A stretch of DNA of 64,000 bases from Wurfbainia villosa (lineage: Eukaryota > Streptophyta > Magnoliopsida > Zingiberales > Zingiberaceae), in the NCBI GenBank assembly GCA_025175895.1, contig CM045993.1, positions 49,418,621-49,482,620 on the forward strand, written 5' to 3'. The number at the start of each line of letters is the position of its first letter. Within the stretch, counting starts at the first letter, position 1. The notes beneath the pieces are model-generated. The model made no database searches. It saw only the letters and a program-made list of their open reading frames with translations, and was not told where the DNA came from. Below are positions 11,321 to 23,735 of this stretch, in pieces. The position numbers and the translations under genes were made by a program.

Positions 11321-13297
11321 TGATAGCATGCTCGGAGGCTCGTTGGCTCCCATGTCCCCGAATTAAAATTTTCACTAATGAAAACTAATCCGGATGGGAT
11401 GAGTTTCCTAAGCTCAGCCAATTCGTCATCATGCTAACGACTTGAGCGATCGCTTGAACAAACTAGTTGTTCAAGCAACAAAACTCTTCTAGTCGGTAAG
11501 CCGCGGAAGAGACGATGGACGGATTGTCTATTTTTGTGTTTATCTTCGGGGTCCATGATTATACAAATACATATGGATGTAGACATGTATAATAAACACA
11601 TACAAATATATTAATAAGAACATGCAAAGATTGATAATAAAACTTGTAAAACTTTTATACCTCTCGATCTTCTATCGTATGTCCTAACCTCCTTGTAGAC
11701 TTCGTGTGGGCGAAGATCCTCCACAAGTTGAAGCTTCCTAGATCTTCTTCAATCAAAAGAAAGAAGAACTCTCCTTCCCTTCTTGCTTAAGCCAACCACC
11801 AAGCCACAAAAGCTTGATGTCGCCGGCCCCAAGAAAAGAGAGAACAAGATGGCCAACCAAGGAACCAAACAAGGGAACAATCCCTAGCACCTAGTGCCGC
11901 CGGCCAAGAAGAAAAGGATAAGATAAAGACCGGCCAAAGGGGACCAATAGAAGACGCTAAAACCCCTTTGTGCCGCCGGCCCTAGATGGAGTGAAGAGGA
12001 GAGGAGGAATAGGTTGAGCGCCGACCAAGGTAGAGGGAAAAGAGATAGGTGTCGACAACCCCTTAGGAAGAAGAAGGGAACCTCTCCTATTGGTGCCGCC
12101 CACTCCATCTCCCAAACCCTAGCTGCCCAACCAAACCCTAACCTTCCTAGGATTTCTTGCCGCCCAAGCTAATGATAGGCAAAACCCTAATCTCCAAAAA
12201 CAACCAACCATCTTGTCGCCCACCTTAAGCCCCCTTTTATAGAGTTAGGCTTAATCCTTGTTTTAATCTCCACCGTTGGTTCTAGGGATTTAATCTCAAC
12301 CGTCGAATCTAGAGATTTAATCTCAACCGTCAGATCCAGAGATTTAATCTCCACCGTCGGATCTAGAGTTTTGCTTTCCATCATTGGATCTAGGCTCCAT
12401 GAGGTTTTAATAGGCTACAATAGGGACCATGAGGAGAAGTTGGATCTTGGCCACCCGATGGATCGGAACCACACAAACTTGATCCATCAATGATGTTCCA
12501 TTCCACTAGAGGATCATCATTGAATTACCTCACCAACCCCCATAAATTAATATGGGCTCCATACATTATTTGTACATCCATCTCCCCGTGTTTAAGATAT
12601 TGAATGTCCGTCAATTAATTGATTTACTGACCATCAATCAATTAACATCTAACTCCTCGAGTAGTACCACTCAACCTTATCATCATGTTGACTAAGTCAA
12701 CCTATAGGGTTTACACGATGAACCTTATGAGCTCCTCAAGGGGACAACATCAACCTAACTAAAGTTGCAAACTTGTAGTTAACGGCACACCATATAAATA
12801 ATATCATTTCCCAACTTACCGGGCATATTGATTTAATCCATTTAAATCTCACCCTTTGGTACATCAAAGAAATAAATACTAAGTACATGTGCCCGTTATT
12901 ATATCAAGATTAAGAGTATGTACAACATAATATCCGAGGTCCGATTCAATTATTTAGTCAGCAATAAATTGAATCACCTCTATGTCAGTCCTGCTCAATA
13001 CACCTAAGTGTACTAGTGTAATTCTATGTTCAAGATAAACCAATACCAAGCTACACTCCAACCATGTAAATGGTTTGTCCAAAACCATCTTGGTTGTGAG
13101 CCTCTACTTATATTCTACAAGGGACTGATAACATGATATTCTGTGCCACACCAAGCACCAAGTTATCTACAATGTAAAGTATTAGACAATATGCACACAT
13201 ATAATAAATATAAAGTGCAAACAATGATCATGTGATTCTTATTTCAAAATAAAAATGTTCATACAAAAGAGCTAGGCTTTCAGTATACATTCCAACA
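11321..13297 (-). repeat. A3 3' LTR (antisense)
   Basis: On the plus strand it runs TGATAGCATG to CCAACA, 1977 bp. The U3 tandem repeats (plus-strand AACCGTCGGATCTAGAGATT form) lie at about 12260-12380 and the TATAAAA box at 12241-12235. It is highly similar to 28068-30051. Minus frames at 11884-12108 and 12187-12384 are non-coding. Confidence 0.92.
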
Positions 13298-13309
13298 ATC
13301 TCCCACTTA
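13298..13309 (-). other. A3 polypurine tract
   Basis: The complement reads TAAGTGGGAGAT directly before the 3' LTR, matching A1 at 5087-5098. Confidence 0.85.
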
Positions 13310-13330
13310 TACTAAAAGACTATGCTATCA

Positions 13331-14860
13331 TCACACTGCCATACATCTGATCCTCATGTCCTCCACATGCCTATCAAACGCTTTCGCTAAAAGAGCCTTA
13401 GTGAATGGATCCGCTAGGTTATCCTCTGATGCAATCTTGGCGACAGCTACTTCTCCTGTCTTTACAATCTCTCGTATCAGGTGGTACTTGCGCTCTATGT
13501 GTTTACTCGCCTTATGGGCTCGTGGTTCCTTCGAGTTTACAACTGCACCATTGTTATCACAATAAATTGTGATAGTTCTGGGCAAACCAGGAATCACATC
13601 CAAGTCCATCAAGAAGTTCCTGAGCCATACAGCTTCTTTTCGCCGTAGGCCACATACTCAGCTTCCATGGTAGAGTCCGCCACGCATTTCTGCTTGACAC
13701 TCCTCCATACTATGGCTCCACCTCCAAAAGTAAACACAAACCCCGAGGTAGACTTACTGTTGTCCCTATATGATTGGAAATCAGAATCCGTGTAACCCAT
13801 AGGGACTAATTGATCTGCCCGATAAACCAGCATATAACTCCTAGTCCTTCTTAGGTACTTCAATATATGCTTTACTGCAGTCCAATGTCCCTGTCCAGGA
13901 TTACTCTGATATCTGCTAACCATGCCCACGGCAAAGCAGATATCTGGTCTCGTACATAGCATAGCATACATGATGCTTCCTACTGTCGAAGCATAAGGAA
14001 CCGCCTTCATGTCCTCTATCTCCTTTGATGTTTTGGGACACATCTCTTTAGATAAAGGTACTCCATGCCTAAAAGGTAGAAAACCTTTCTTGGAGTTCTG
14101 CATGCTAAAACGAGCAAGGATAGTGTCAATGTATGAAGCTTGAGATAAGCACAATATCCTTTTCTTGCGATCCCTTATCACCTTGATCCCAAGGATGTGT
14201 CCCACTTCTCCCAAGTCCTTCATATCAAACTATTTGGACAACCATACCCTTACGTCTGATAACACTCTGATATTGTTGTCAACTAACAAAATGTCATCTA
14301 TATATACTACAAGAAATACCACTATATTTCTATCACATCTCTTGTATACACAAGGCTCATCCGGACTTTGAATAAATCCATATGACTGGATTACCTCATC
14401 AAAGTGGATGTTCCAAGATCTAGAAGCTTGCTTCAATCCATAAATGGACCGATTAAGCTTACACACAAGATGCTCTTTTCCCTTTGCAATGAATCTCTCT
14501 GGTTGCTTCATATAAATGTTTTCCTCAAGACTTCCGTTAAGGAAAGCTGTCTTGACATCCATCTGCCAAATCTCATAATCCTCATGAGCAGCAATAGATA
14601 AGAGAATCTGGATAAACTTAAGCATAGCTACCGATGAAAAGGTCTCCTCATAATCGATACCCTCTTTTTGAGTATACCCTTTCGCAACAAGCCTAGCTTT
14701 GAAGGTCTCAACCTTCCCATCTACTCCTCTCTTTCTCTTGTAGATCCACTTGCATACAATGGCTTTCACACCATCGGGTGGTTCTACTAGCTCCCAGATA
14801 GAATCCATAGATTCTATCTCTGAATTCATCGCTCTTTGCGAAGATACCGCATCTCTATCT
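13331..14860 (-). pseudogene. pol: A3 reverse transcriptase and RNase H
   Basis: Read on the minus strand: RT begins with MNSEIESMDSIWELVEPPDG and holds KARLVAKGYTQKEGIDYEET, QMDVKTAFLNG and the catalytic YIDDILLV, where most copia RTs have YVDD. A TAG at 14232-14230 replaces the Gln of SKQFDMKD. The frame then continues through KDLGEVGHILG, YTDSDF and the RNase H acidic residues (STMEAEY) to 13609, where a short deletion shifts the frame. RNase H ends in YCDNNGAVVNS, LADPFTKALL and a stop at 13331. Upstream coding is cut by the solo LTR at 14866-15940. Nearly intact otherwise, this is the best family-A polymerase in the window. Confidence 0.9.
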
Positions 14861-15945
14861 TGGAGTGTTGGTGCAGGGGCACTAGATAATCGAACCTGTG
14901 TTTTGATTATGGAAAAGACACAAAGTTAAGTCTACATCGTTATCTCACGAGCTAAATCGAGTGTGCAGAAAAGTACTAAAGCTACAGCTGAAGGCTAGTG
15001 ACACCCGAAAGAAGCCGCAGTGGTCGGACGACACTCGAGTGACTTCGGAGGGAGCCGAAGGAATCGAGTGGAAGGTCAGAAGCGAGAGCTACAAGGTAAG
15101 TATCGAGGAAATCTCGTGTGAGTGAGAGATTGTAAGGTCGTGTCCTCTTTACGGGGATGATCGTAGGCGGCGATCTGACTAAGACTTCTTGTGAAAGGTC
15201 TAGGTCGAGATCGGATGGTTAGAAACCATCGTATTTATCATTTTCCAAGCTAACCTCTTCATCGCAGAAGTGAAGTGGTGATCATTGTTGGGCGTTAGGC
15301 GTCGTCGATGCTCATCAGTGGATTGATGGGAGGCATCAGTCGACTGATGGCGACAAATCAACCTTTACGCTAGGTCAAAACGGATAACATTTGACGCTGC
15401 CACTTCGCGATAAAATTTGGACAAGTTCGTGATCTGTTCCAAAAAAAAAGGAGACAAATTCAGAGGCCAAAATCTATAAAAAGAGGGGAGGATTCCAACT
15501 CCAAATATCATCAAGTTTATTCATCAAGTGCTCCTACAACGCCAACGCTCCAACACCGTCATAACGTCGACGCGACAACAAGCTCAGATCTTCTTTGTCG
15601 GCAGCAACATCTAGTAATATATTTTAATATTGTATTCGTTGTTTTTATTCCTACCGAGGTGAGGTAGGCTTGTTGCCTCATCCTCGTACTTCCGAATTTT
15701 GTGATCGCTGTCTCCTACCTCCAACGAGGAGGAGACGTTATAGTGCTTTGCCCTCCGTACGCAGTCTAGGGCTGATAGGGCCATGGAGTAGCAACCGCTG
15801 GGTTGTGAACCAAGTAAAATAAACGTGTCACTTTATTTTCCACTGTGCTTACTCGTTTACTTGTGTCTCAACGAACAAATTCGAACGAAAGATTTACGAT
15901 CGCTATTCACCCCCCTCTTGCGACGCTTCTCGATCCAACTTGGAG
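14861..15945 (+). mobile_element. Family-B solo LTR with target-site duplication
   Basis: The LTR proper is 14866-15940 (1075 bp), starting TGTTGGTGCAG and ending GATCCAAC(T), flanked by TGGAG at 14861-14865 and 15941-15945. It matches the LTRs of B1 and B2 in its 5' third and in its CTATTCACCCCCCTC end, but no internal sequence follows, so it is a solo LTR left by LTR-LTR recombination. It sits between the integrase hinge and RT of A3. LTR plus one target copy is 1080 bp, a multiple of three. U3 carries CAGTCGACTG at 15337-15346. A 117-aa frame at 15845-16198 straddles the border and is spurious. Confidence 0.93.
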
Positions 15946-17079
15946 TGCCTCGTCATATGTCCTGGGATCAGGTTCATGTTTACCAAGGACAAAGTCCGAA
16001 GACTCTCCCAAGAACATGAATCTCACGGGTTGTCTAACAACCCTCCCACTACGACGAGGTGCCTCCTGTGTATGCTCTGTGACACGCGGTGCAGTGACTT
16101 GTGGTATTTCCTCTTGTACCGATGGTACTGAAGTCAGAACTTCCCCTGTTAACTCCTCAAGAACAATCCTACTCGTGGGCTTGTGGTTCATCACATAGTC
16201 CTCCTCTAGAAATCTGACATTCATACTCACGATCACCTTCTGATCTCTAGGACTATAGAACAAACTACCCTTCATTCCCTTAGGGTAGCCAACAAACAAG
16301 CATACTTCTGTACGAGATTCCAACTTACCAGCATCTCCCTTCAGCACATGTGCTAAACTACCCCAAATTCGAATATGTCTTAGACTAGGCTTTCGCCCAG
16401 TCCACAATTCTGTGAGAGTAGAGGGTACTGACTTAGATGGAACCAAGTTCAGAATGTGTGTTGCCATTTCCAGAGCAAACCCCCAGAACAAATCAGGTAA
16501 CTCAGAATAACTCATCATCGATCTGACCATCTCCATAAGAGTCTTATTCCTTCACTCCGCCACACCATTCTGCTGGGGCGTGCCAGGTGCGGACAATTGG
16601 GATTGAATCACAGCCTCTAATAAGTAACTCCTAAACTCTCCCAAGAGGTACTCGCCACCACGATCAGATCGTAGTGTCTTGATACTTTTTCCTTGACGGT
16701 TCTCCACATCAGCCTTGAATTCTTTGAACCTGTCAAAGCATTCAGACTTGCGGCGCATCAAGTAAATGTATCCATACCTTGAATAATCGTCTATAAAAGG
16801 GACAAAGTATTCAAAGCCACCTCTAGCCTGGATATACATAGGATCGTACAAATCAGAATGAACCAATTCCAATACATCTTTGGCTCTATACCCCTTAGCC
16901 TTAAAAGGCCTCTTGGTCATCTTACCTTCCAAGTAAGACTCGCAGGTTTGGAGATCTTCCACCACTAATAAACCCAAGGGTCCATCAGCTATCAACCTTT
17001 GAATTATACTCAGGTTAATATGACCAAGTCTTAGGTGCCAAAGATATGTATGGTTCATTTTCGAAGGTTCTTTTCTCTA
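15941..17079 (-). pseudogene. pol: A3 GAG-pre-integrase and integrase
   Basis: Minus strand, in frame with gag. GAG-pre-integrase reads HLRLGHINLSIIQ, and its zinc motif has CESY where other copies have CESC, a lost ligand. The integrase core follows: HSDLYDP, FIDDYSRYGYIYLM, RSDRGGEYLLGEF and PQQNGVAE, giving the D-D-E triad. A TGA at 16554-16552 replaces the Arg after NGVAE. Beyond it come the EMVRSMMSY and LFYSPRDQKVIVS segments and a Pro/Arg-rich hinge (RRSGRVVRQP) that runs into the solo LTR. Integrase normally inserts the DNA copy; here it has one stop and one lost zinc ligand. Confidence 0.9.
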
Positions 17080-17475
17080 ATTAGACTTAGAAGATGAGTT
17101 ATTCACTTCTATATGCATCGTGGGAGTTTTCGGTTCAAGAGTGTACAAATTGCCAACCAATCTACAAGAACAGATAATCTCCCTATTCCTTTTTATAACA
17201 ACTTTGTCATTAAAAGAAACAAAATATCCATCAAGAAACAATTTAGAAACTGAAATTAGATTCTTTCTAAAAGTAGGTACATAAAGACAATTTCTCAAAA
17301 CCAAAACTTTTTTCCTATCAAAAGATAAATAAACGTCTCCCACTGCAATAGCCGCCACCTTTGAAGCATTACCCATGAAGACGATAATCTCTCCCTCAGC
17401 TAGTCGTCGGGTTTCCTAAAACCCCTGCAAAGTATTGCAGACATGATCAGTGGCTCCTATATCTACACACCAGGT
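17080..17475 (-). pseudogene. pol: A3 protease region
   Basis: Minus strand: the protease active site reads WCVDIGATDHVCN, where D-S/T-G is usual, so Ser/Thr is replaced by Ile; TWCVDIGATDH is otherwise typical of copia proteases. A TAG near 17416 breaks NTLQGF from ETRRLAEGE. MGNASKVAAIAVGDVYLSF, LRNCLYVPTFRKNL and FNDKVVIKRN follow. A TAG at 17079-17077 ends the segment before RKEPSKMN. All segments share one frame with gag and integrase. Confidence 0.85.
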
Positions 17476-18315
17476 ACTGGAAGATAACACCGCTAAACAT
17501 GTTTCAACAACTAAACAAGAAGATATACCTTTGTTCTTTCGACGAGGACAGTTCGCCTTCCAATGTCCAGTCTGCTTGCAAGTGAAGCATTTGCCTTTTG
17601 GCTTCTTCACTACTGCCTGAGGTCCTGTTGCCACTTTCTTTGCTCCACCTTGCTTCTTCTTCTTCTTCCCTTTCGGTTAAGAAGTAGAAACCTTCTGAGC
17701 AACCATGGCTTGAGCACTTTGATGAAAAAACCCCTCTGCCACCTGGAGTTCTGTTAGAAGCTCCTCCAATGAATACAACCTCTTGTTCATGTTGTAGTTG
17801 AGGCAGAACTGCTCAAAACTCCTAGGCAGAGACTGGAGAATGATATTGACCTGGGTTTCCCCATCGATCTCAACTCCGAGGACTTCCATCTCATTCAGAT
17901 GAGCCATCATCTTGAGAACATGGTCCCTGACGGGTGTTCCCTCGATCATGGTGGTCGTCATCAAGTTCCTCATAGCCTCCTGTCTGGCCGCCCTACTCTG
18001 ATGTCCGAAAAGTTCCTTGAGATTGAACATCATGTCATAAGCCGTGGCCATGGCCTGATGCTGATGTTGCAGCACATTTGACATAGATGTCAAAATATAA
18101 CACCGCGTCATCTCATCTTCCTTGATCCATTTATTATAACTCTCTTTCTCCTTTTCATCAGAGTCATCGGTGGGCTTAGGAGGACAGACCTCGAAGAGTA
18201 CAAATTTGTACTCCTCTGCAGTTAAGACAATATCCAAATTTCTTTTCCAATCAATATAATTTGTTCCAGTAAGTTTATTTTCTTTCAATATCACAGCAAG
18301 TGGGTTGAAAGCCAT
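17476..18315 (-). pseudogene. gag: A3 gag
   Basis: ATG at 18315 (minus), starting MAFNPLAVILKENKLTGTNY, the copia Gag pattern with DWKRNLDIVL. Helical Gag core motifs are visible (EMTRCYILTSMS, TAYDMMFNLKELFG, VRDHVLKMMAHLNEM, SFEQFCLNYNMNK). A TAA at 17679-17677 follows AQKVSTS, then a basic linker and an intact CCHC zinc knuckle CFTCKQTGHWKANC near 17590-17550. Gag and pol are one continuous frame in this family, so the protein would be a polyprotein of about 1300 residues. The start was chosen because MAF is shared with A1; an in-frame extension of 15 codons upstream is not. Confidence 0.9.
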
Positions 18316-18700
18316 TTGAAAAAACCTAAGAATGACAATGATCAAAATATTAGATTTCAAATATCATTGATTCCTCAAACAATAAAATTTCAAAATCAAC
18401 CAACACCTCAAAACACCGAGAATATTGCATGCCACGATAGTGTGGACGTATACGAATTCTACATTTGTAAGAGGAGGTTTAACCCATTAATTTTATTATC
18501 TTTTCAACCTTACTTTTTGACAAATAAAATTAATAGTTGGTTCCTCTTTGGCCCTACAAATAAAAGCAGTGACTCCGATGGGGGGGATACTTTTTATTTG
18601 CATCTAAGTGTGCACTATTACACGATACTAAGGGAATTATCTCGAATTATGTGCCTTACCGATGGAGAAGTACACACGCTCCTAAATAATTTCCTATAAT
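18316..18700 (-). other. A3 leader, gag-proximal part
   Basis: Antisense leader matching A1 at about 1030-1420. It ends in ATAAT (18696-18700) where element B1 is inserted. The plus-strand frame 18316-18699 is a mirror of leader sequence, not a gene. Confidence 0.85.
18696..18700. repeat. B1 target-site duplication, left copy
   Basis: ATAAT is repeated exactly at 27383-27387. Joining the flanks restores CCTATAATCATTATTTGACC, which matches the A1 leader in complement. Confidence 0.93.
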
Positions 18701-19778
18701 TGTTGGTGCAGTGGGCACCTAAGTCGAACCTAAGTTTTGATTATAGTAAACGATATAAAGTTATGCTTATATTGTTATCTCACGAGCTAAATCAAGTGTG
18801 CAGAAAAGTCTCAATGCTGGAGCTGAAGGCTAGCGACACCCGGAGGAAGCCGCGGTGGTCGGGTGACACTCGAGTTACTTCGGAGGGAGCCAAAGGAATC
18901 GAGTGGAAGGCCGGAAGCAAAAGCGACACGTAAGTATCGAGGTAAGCTCGTGTGTGCGAGTGTAAGTGAGGTCGTATCCTCTTTACGGGGATGATCTTAG
19001 GCGACGATCCGACCCAAGACTTCCCATGGAAGGTCTATGTTGAGATCGGACGACAAGTGGCCATCGAATCCACTTATATTTTGAGCTAACTCTTTATTGT
19101 AGTCAACCAACCGCCAGCTAACAACGGCACTTCAGCTCAACCGCCGATTCAACCGGCCAGTTCAACCGGTGGTCAAAAATCAGCCTCGAGGAGTCAAGCT
19201 TTATCACCATTTTTCAAGGAGTTTTGTGCCCATTTGTGATTGGTTGAAGACTCATTCATTGAGGGGCTTAAAGGCTATAAAAGGAGGGCCAAACCTAGGG
19301 TTTCATCCTCAATTCTAAGTGCTCAAAAGCCTCCGTTACGCTGCAACTCTCTGACGACTCTACAACAACGAAGTGCTGCCAACAACCCTAGCTTAAAGTT
19401 TCTTTTGTTTAGTTGTTGGTATAATCTTAATTTGTTATTGCTTTCAATATTGCAATTCTTTTTAATCGAGGCTTTTCGTTGCATTTTACTTTAATAGAAG
19501 AGAGGGTTTGTCTCTATCTTTTTGCTTCGAAGGCATTTGTAATCGTAACACTCCTACCTCCAACGAGGAGGAGTGTTTTAGTGAATTGCCCTCCGTACAC
19601 GGTCTAGGACCGTTAGGGCCTTGGAGTAGTAGCCGAAGGCTACGAACCAAGTAAAAAAACTATTTGTCTCATTTAGTATTTATTTACATTTCTGCTGCGT
19701 TTAATTGTCTATCGAACGATTTAAAAGAAAAGTTTTTATCGCTATTCACCCCCTCTAGCGATCCGCTTCGATCCAACA
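18701..19778 (+). repeat. B1 5' LTR
   Basis: 1078 bp, TGTTGG to CCAACA. U3 has TTCAACCGG at 19148 and 19161; TATAAAA at 19276-19282; CCTACCTCCAACGAGGAGGAG hairpin-like sequence near 19551. Ends in CTATTCACCCCCTCTAGCG then CGATCCAACA. Frames at 18700-18933 and 19240-19494 are non-coding. Confidence 0.93.
19276..19282 (+). promoter_or_regulatory. B1 LTR TATA box
   Basis: GGCTATAAAAGGAGGGCC is conserved at 26878 and at 57820 in B2. It is the expected promoter of the genomic transcript. Confidence 0.65.
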
Positions 19779-19780
19779 AT

Positions 19781-19793
19781 TGGTATCAGAGCC
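19781..19793 (+). other. B1 primer-binding site
   Basis: TGGTATCAGAGCC two bases after the LTR end, the exact initiator-Met tRNA type. Confidence 0.93.
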
Positions 19794-20149
19794 GGGGGCG
19801 CTTAGATTTGGTGAAACCACCAATCTAACATTTTTTACAGATTTGTTTTTCGTTCGTTTAAATTTTCCTCCCGCACTACTAATCCAAGATGAAGTCTTGG
19901 TACTCTTCGTTTGGTTTTGTTTTGCAAGTATTCGCTTTTGGAGTAGCCGATGGTCAAACGGGCTTAACTTTTCGTACAAGTTGACCCACGACACGGTCTA
20001 CCTACCAAATCGAAGCCCTCACAGAGATCTACACTTCTTACTGGGGTTTACCCCTGTAACAAGTTGTTTTCATCCTCAAAAATCGATGTTTAGTAGCCTT
20101 TCGGGGACATCGAAGGTCTTTTTTTTAGTCTCCTTGTTTTTTTGTTCTA

Positions 20150-21790
20150 ATGGCCCATCTCGAGGGTTTTAGCACCGTCCGACCTCCGTTTTACAACGGA
20201 TATGATTTCCGTTACTAGAAAGGTCGGATGGAATGCTTTCTCAAAACCCAAATCGAGATGTGGATCATAATCCAAACGGGTTTCACACTTCCGACTAATG
20301 AAGTGGGTGACTCCTTGGATTATGATCAATGGACCGTTGCAACAAAACGACAAGTCGAAGCCGATGCCAAGGCAACACAAATCCTCCAATGCGGCTTGTC
20401 TAAGGAGGAGTTAAATCGCGTCGGCCCCTTCATAAGTGCAAAAGGTCTTTGGACAAAACTAGTGGAGCTACACGAAGGGACCGATGAAGCCAAGGTATGT
20501 AAGCGTGACCTCTTATTCAATAAATTATATAATCTAAAAATGCAGGAACACGAGTCTGCGATGCAACTTCACGCCCGAGTCCAGGACATCGTCAACAACC
20601 TACACGCAATCGGGAAAAAGGTCGAAAACCGCGACCTTATAAGGTATGTTCTAAACTCTTTTCCGAGGACTACCTTGTGGGCATCCATGGTCGATGCCTA
20701 CAAGGTTTCCAAGGACCTTTCTAAACTTAGATTAGATGAACTTTTTTCCGATTTTGAACTTCATGAGCAGTCTAACTCAGAACCCGAGAAAGGTATAACC
20801 TTGTTTGCAGGTTCAAAGAAGAAGAAAATCGCAAGCAAGCCACCACCAACCGAGGAGGAAGACGAGTCCGAAGAAGAAATTGACCCGGAGTTGACTGCCG
20901 AACTAATGAACCTAGCTCGAAGGATAGCCAAGGGACGAAAGCGAACCACGACTCGACCCAACCAAGGTAAGCCTAAAAGTTCTAATATTAGGTGTTATGA
21001 GTGTAACAGGTTTGAACATATCAAGTCCGAGTGCCCCAAGCTCAACCACCAAGCACCTAAGCACAAGAAGGCCCTCAACACGACATGGGAAGAAGCGTCA
21101 TCCGAAGAAGACGAAGACCACGTCTTCATGGCAAAATCAATTGAGTCAGACACGGAGACCGAACCTGAACTTGAGTCAGAACCTAAGGATGACTCGGACT
21201 ACGAAGCTACCTTCAAGTCAAGCCACGGATACGCATCCGGTTCAAAAGATACCCTTAAAGTGAGTCGAACTTTATTTAATACTTTGCATAATATGGTTAG
21301 GTTTTTGTCTAGGAAATTAGTTAAATCCGAGTCCAAGGTCGAGACCCTGGTTGAGGAAGTTAAACTCCTCAAACACGAGGTCTCCCTAACCTCTTCGACT
21401 TGTCGAGTTCAAGAGAAGGACTCAACTCGGGTTGAAAAACTCAAAGTTGAGAACTCACTCTTGAAAAGTCAAGTCGAAGATCTTAGGAATACGTTGGAAA
21501 GGTTTACTTTGGGATCCAAAGGACTTGACCTCCTACTTGGATCGCAAAGGGCCGTGTACAACAAGGCCGGACTAGGGTTTAGCTCAAACATGACCAATAA
21601 GTCGTATATGTCAATCGTAAGTAGACATAAAAAATGTGTCCAAGCATGGGTCCCTAAGACCACTTTGATTTCAACTCTAGGATCCAACTCGTACTGGGTT
21701 CCCAAGGACCAAATCCACTATGTGGATAGACCGAACCGATTCAACGGTATAGGGGGAGCCAGTACAAAACATGTTTGTGTTTTAACTTAG
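20150..21790 (+). pseudogene. gag: B1 gag with a nonsense codon
   Basis: ATG at 20150 begins MAHLEGFSTVRPPFYNGYDF. Codon 23 (20216-20218) is TAG where B2 has TGG in RYWKGRM; from 20228 the frame is open for 520 codons. Gag core segments are LHARVQDIVNNLHAIGKK and LNSFPRTTLWASMVDAYK, a basic and acidic middle (KKKKIASKPP, EEEDESEEEID), one zinc knuckle CYECNRFEHIKSEC near residues 282-295, and coiled-coil sequence near residues 405-450. It ends at TAG 21788. The frame runs 16 codons past the B2 stop (CGA here, TGA there), so this end is probably ancestral. Confidence 0.92.
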
Positions 21791-22388
21791 AAATTGCATG
21801 CTTAGATTTTTTTTTGTTTTTTTTTCTTTCGTGAACTCACTTAGAACACGTAAATAACCAAGTAAAATCCTTCGAAAAGATTGAGCCTCGGGGAGCCTCC
21901 TTTCAAATAACCAACTAAAATCCTTCGAAAAGATTAAGCCTCGGGGAGCCTCTTTTCAAATAACCAACTAAAATCTTTCGAAAAGATTGAGCCTCGGGGA
22001 GCCTCTTTTCAAAAATAACTAGTTAGACGAGGAAATAATTTTAGGTGAGTCAAGTTATCATTTTCTTGAAAATGGCTTTGTCTAAGGAAGTGGTCGATGA
22101 TCCGATAAAAGAAGGCCCCTGTGCCTCGCCACGACCTGGAAGCCATGATCTTGAAAAGGTAAAATTGACAAGCCTAGGGTCAAATCCCAATCTAACATTA
22201 CTTAAACATAAATGCACTTAATCAACTTAATTGGAAGTCATCTCACAAAGAACACATAAGTATAACATGCTTGATCATATAGACTCCGGTGAGATGACCT
22301 AGGTTTAACAACTTACAACCAATTTTTTTTTAAAAAAAATATAATAATCTAACATCCAATCCAACCACCTTGTGTATAGGATCAATGG
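21791..22388 (+). other. B1 gag-pol spacer with hairpin repeats
   Basis: About 600 bp, dense in stops. TTCGAAAAGATTGAGCCTCG-type units start at 21871, 21924 and 21977 (53-bp period); each has GAAAAGA and TCTTTTC arms around GAGCCTCGGGGAGCC. B2 has two units. A splice-acceptor-like TTGTGTATAG at 22371-22380 lies right before the pol frame in both copies, and AAAAGGTAAA near 22155 could be a donor. Confidence 0.7.
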
Positions 22389-23735
22389 ATGTTAGACAGC
22401 GGTTGCTCCCGACACATGACCGGGGATCAACTCAATTTCACGAAGCTTCGATTCAAACGACAAGGATCGGTAGCCTTTGGGAATAACGGCAAGCTCAAAA
22501 TCATCGGATCAGGTGATATCGAGCTTAACTCGAATTTTGTTATTAAAAATGTATTACTTGTAGAGAATTTTGAATATAACCTGCTTAGCGTAAGCCAATT
22601 ATGTGACAATAATTATAAGGTCGTATTTTTAGAAAATGAATGTGTAATTAAAACAAATGAAACAGCTAAAACAATACTCAAAGGAACTAGGACAAATAAC
22701 ATTTATACAATTAACTTAATCAAATCCTCAGCCAAATGTCTTATGACACAGGAAGAGGAATCATGGTTGTGGCACCGACGACTTCACTGCACCCAAGACT
22801 CGCCCACAAGATGAGTCGAGTGGCCTTAGTCGAGGCTTACCCAACCTTAACAATTTGGTTAATAAAATCTGTAATGCTTGTCAACAAGGAAAACAACCTA
22901 GGACACAACACAAGTTAACTAACCAAGAACGAACCTCAAGTGTACTTGAGCTCCTGCATATGGATCTATTCGATTCACATGGAGCCAAGTCACTCAATAA
23001 AAGTCAATATTGCTTAGTCATAATTGACGACTACTCCAGTTTACTGGGTTAGGTTCATCAAATATAAAAATGATACCTAGATCAATTAATCAATCTATTC
23101 AAATTAATCGAGAATCAAAAACATTAAGGTTAAAAGACTTAGAAGCGATCATGGTGGTGAATTCAAAATCAAAGGTTCACCGATCAGAACCTAAACGGAT
23201 ACCACCATGAATTCTCTTGCCCTAGGACCCCTCAACAAAATGGCCTAGTGGAGCGGAAAAACCGAACTCTACAAGAAGCCGCTAGGACCATGTTGAACGA
23301 ATATGACCTACCCGATAGGTTTTGGGCAGAAGCCGTGAGTACGGCATGCTATGTCCAAAATAGAATCCTTATGGTAAAAGGCACTTTAAGACCTCATATG
23401 AGATTTATCACGATAAAATACCTAACATCAAGTACTTTAGGGTATTTGGGTGTAAGGTACATATCCTAAATACTAAGGATTACCTAGGGAAATATACATC
23501 CAAGACCACGACCGGAATCTTTCTAGGATACTCGACTAGAAGTCGAGCTTATAGAGTATATAACCACGACACCCTCAGAGTCGAGGAGACTATCAATGTA
23601 GTATTTGATGAAGGACATGAATCTATAAAACCCCCGGCAACCCCAATTAGCGAGCCGATTCATACTAGACCTAACTCTGATCCGGAGATCAGGTCTAGTG
23701 TTAATCCTAACCTAAGTCAACCAAGTCACTCTATT
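22381..23735 (+). pseudogene. pol: B1 protease and integrase, frameshifted
   Basis: Protease motif MLDSGCSRHMTGD at 22389 (D-S-G active site). The frame is open to 22814, where deletions in the RLGHSH region shift it. The integrase zinc region continues near 22855 (CNACQQGK), then LLHMDLFDSHG and IIDDYS, and a second indel at 23040 shifts the frame. RSDHGGEF and the PQQNGLVERKN motif lie near 23140-23260. A single-base loss near 23375 shifts it again before the hinge. Aligning with B2 shows all breaks are small indels rather than loss of domains. Confidence 0.9.
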
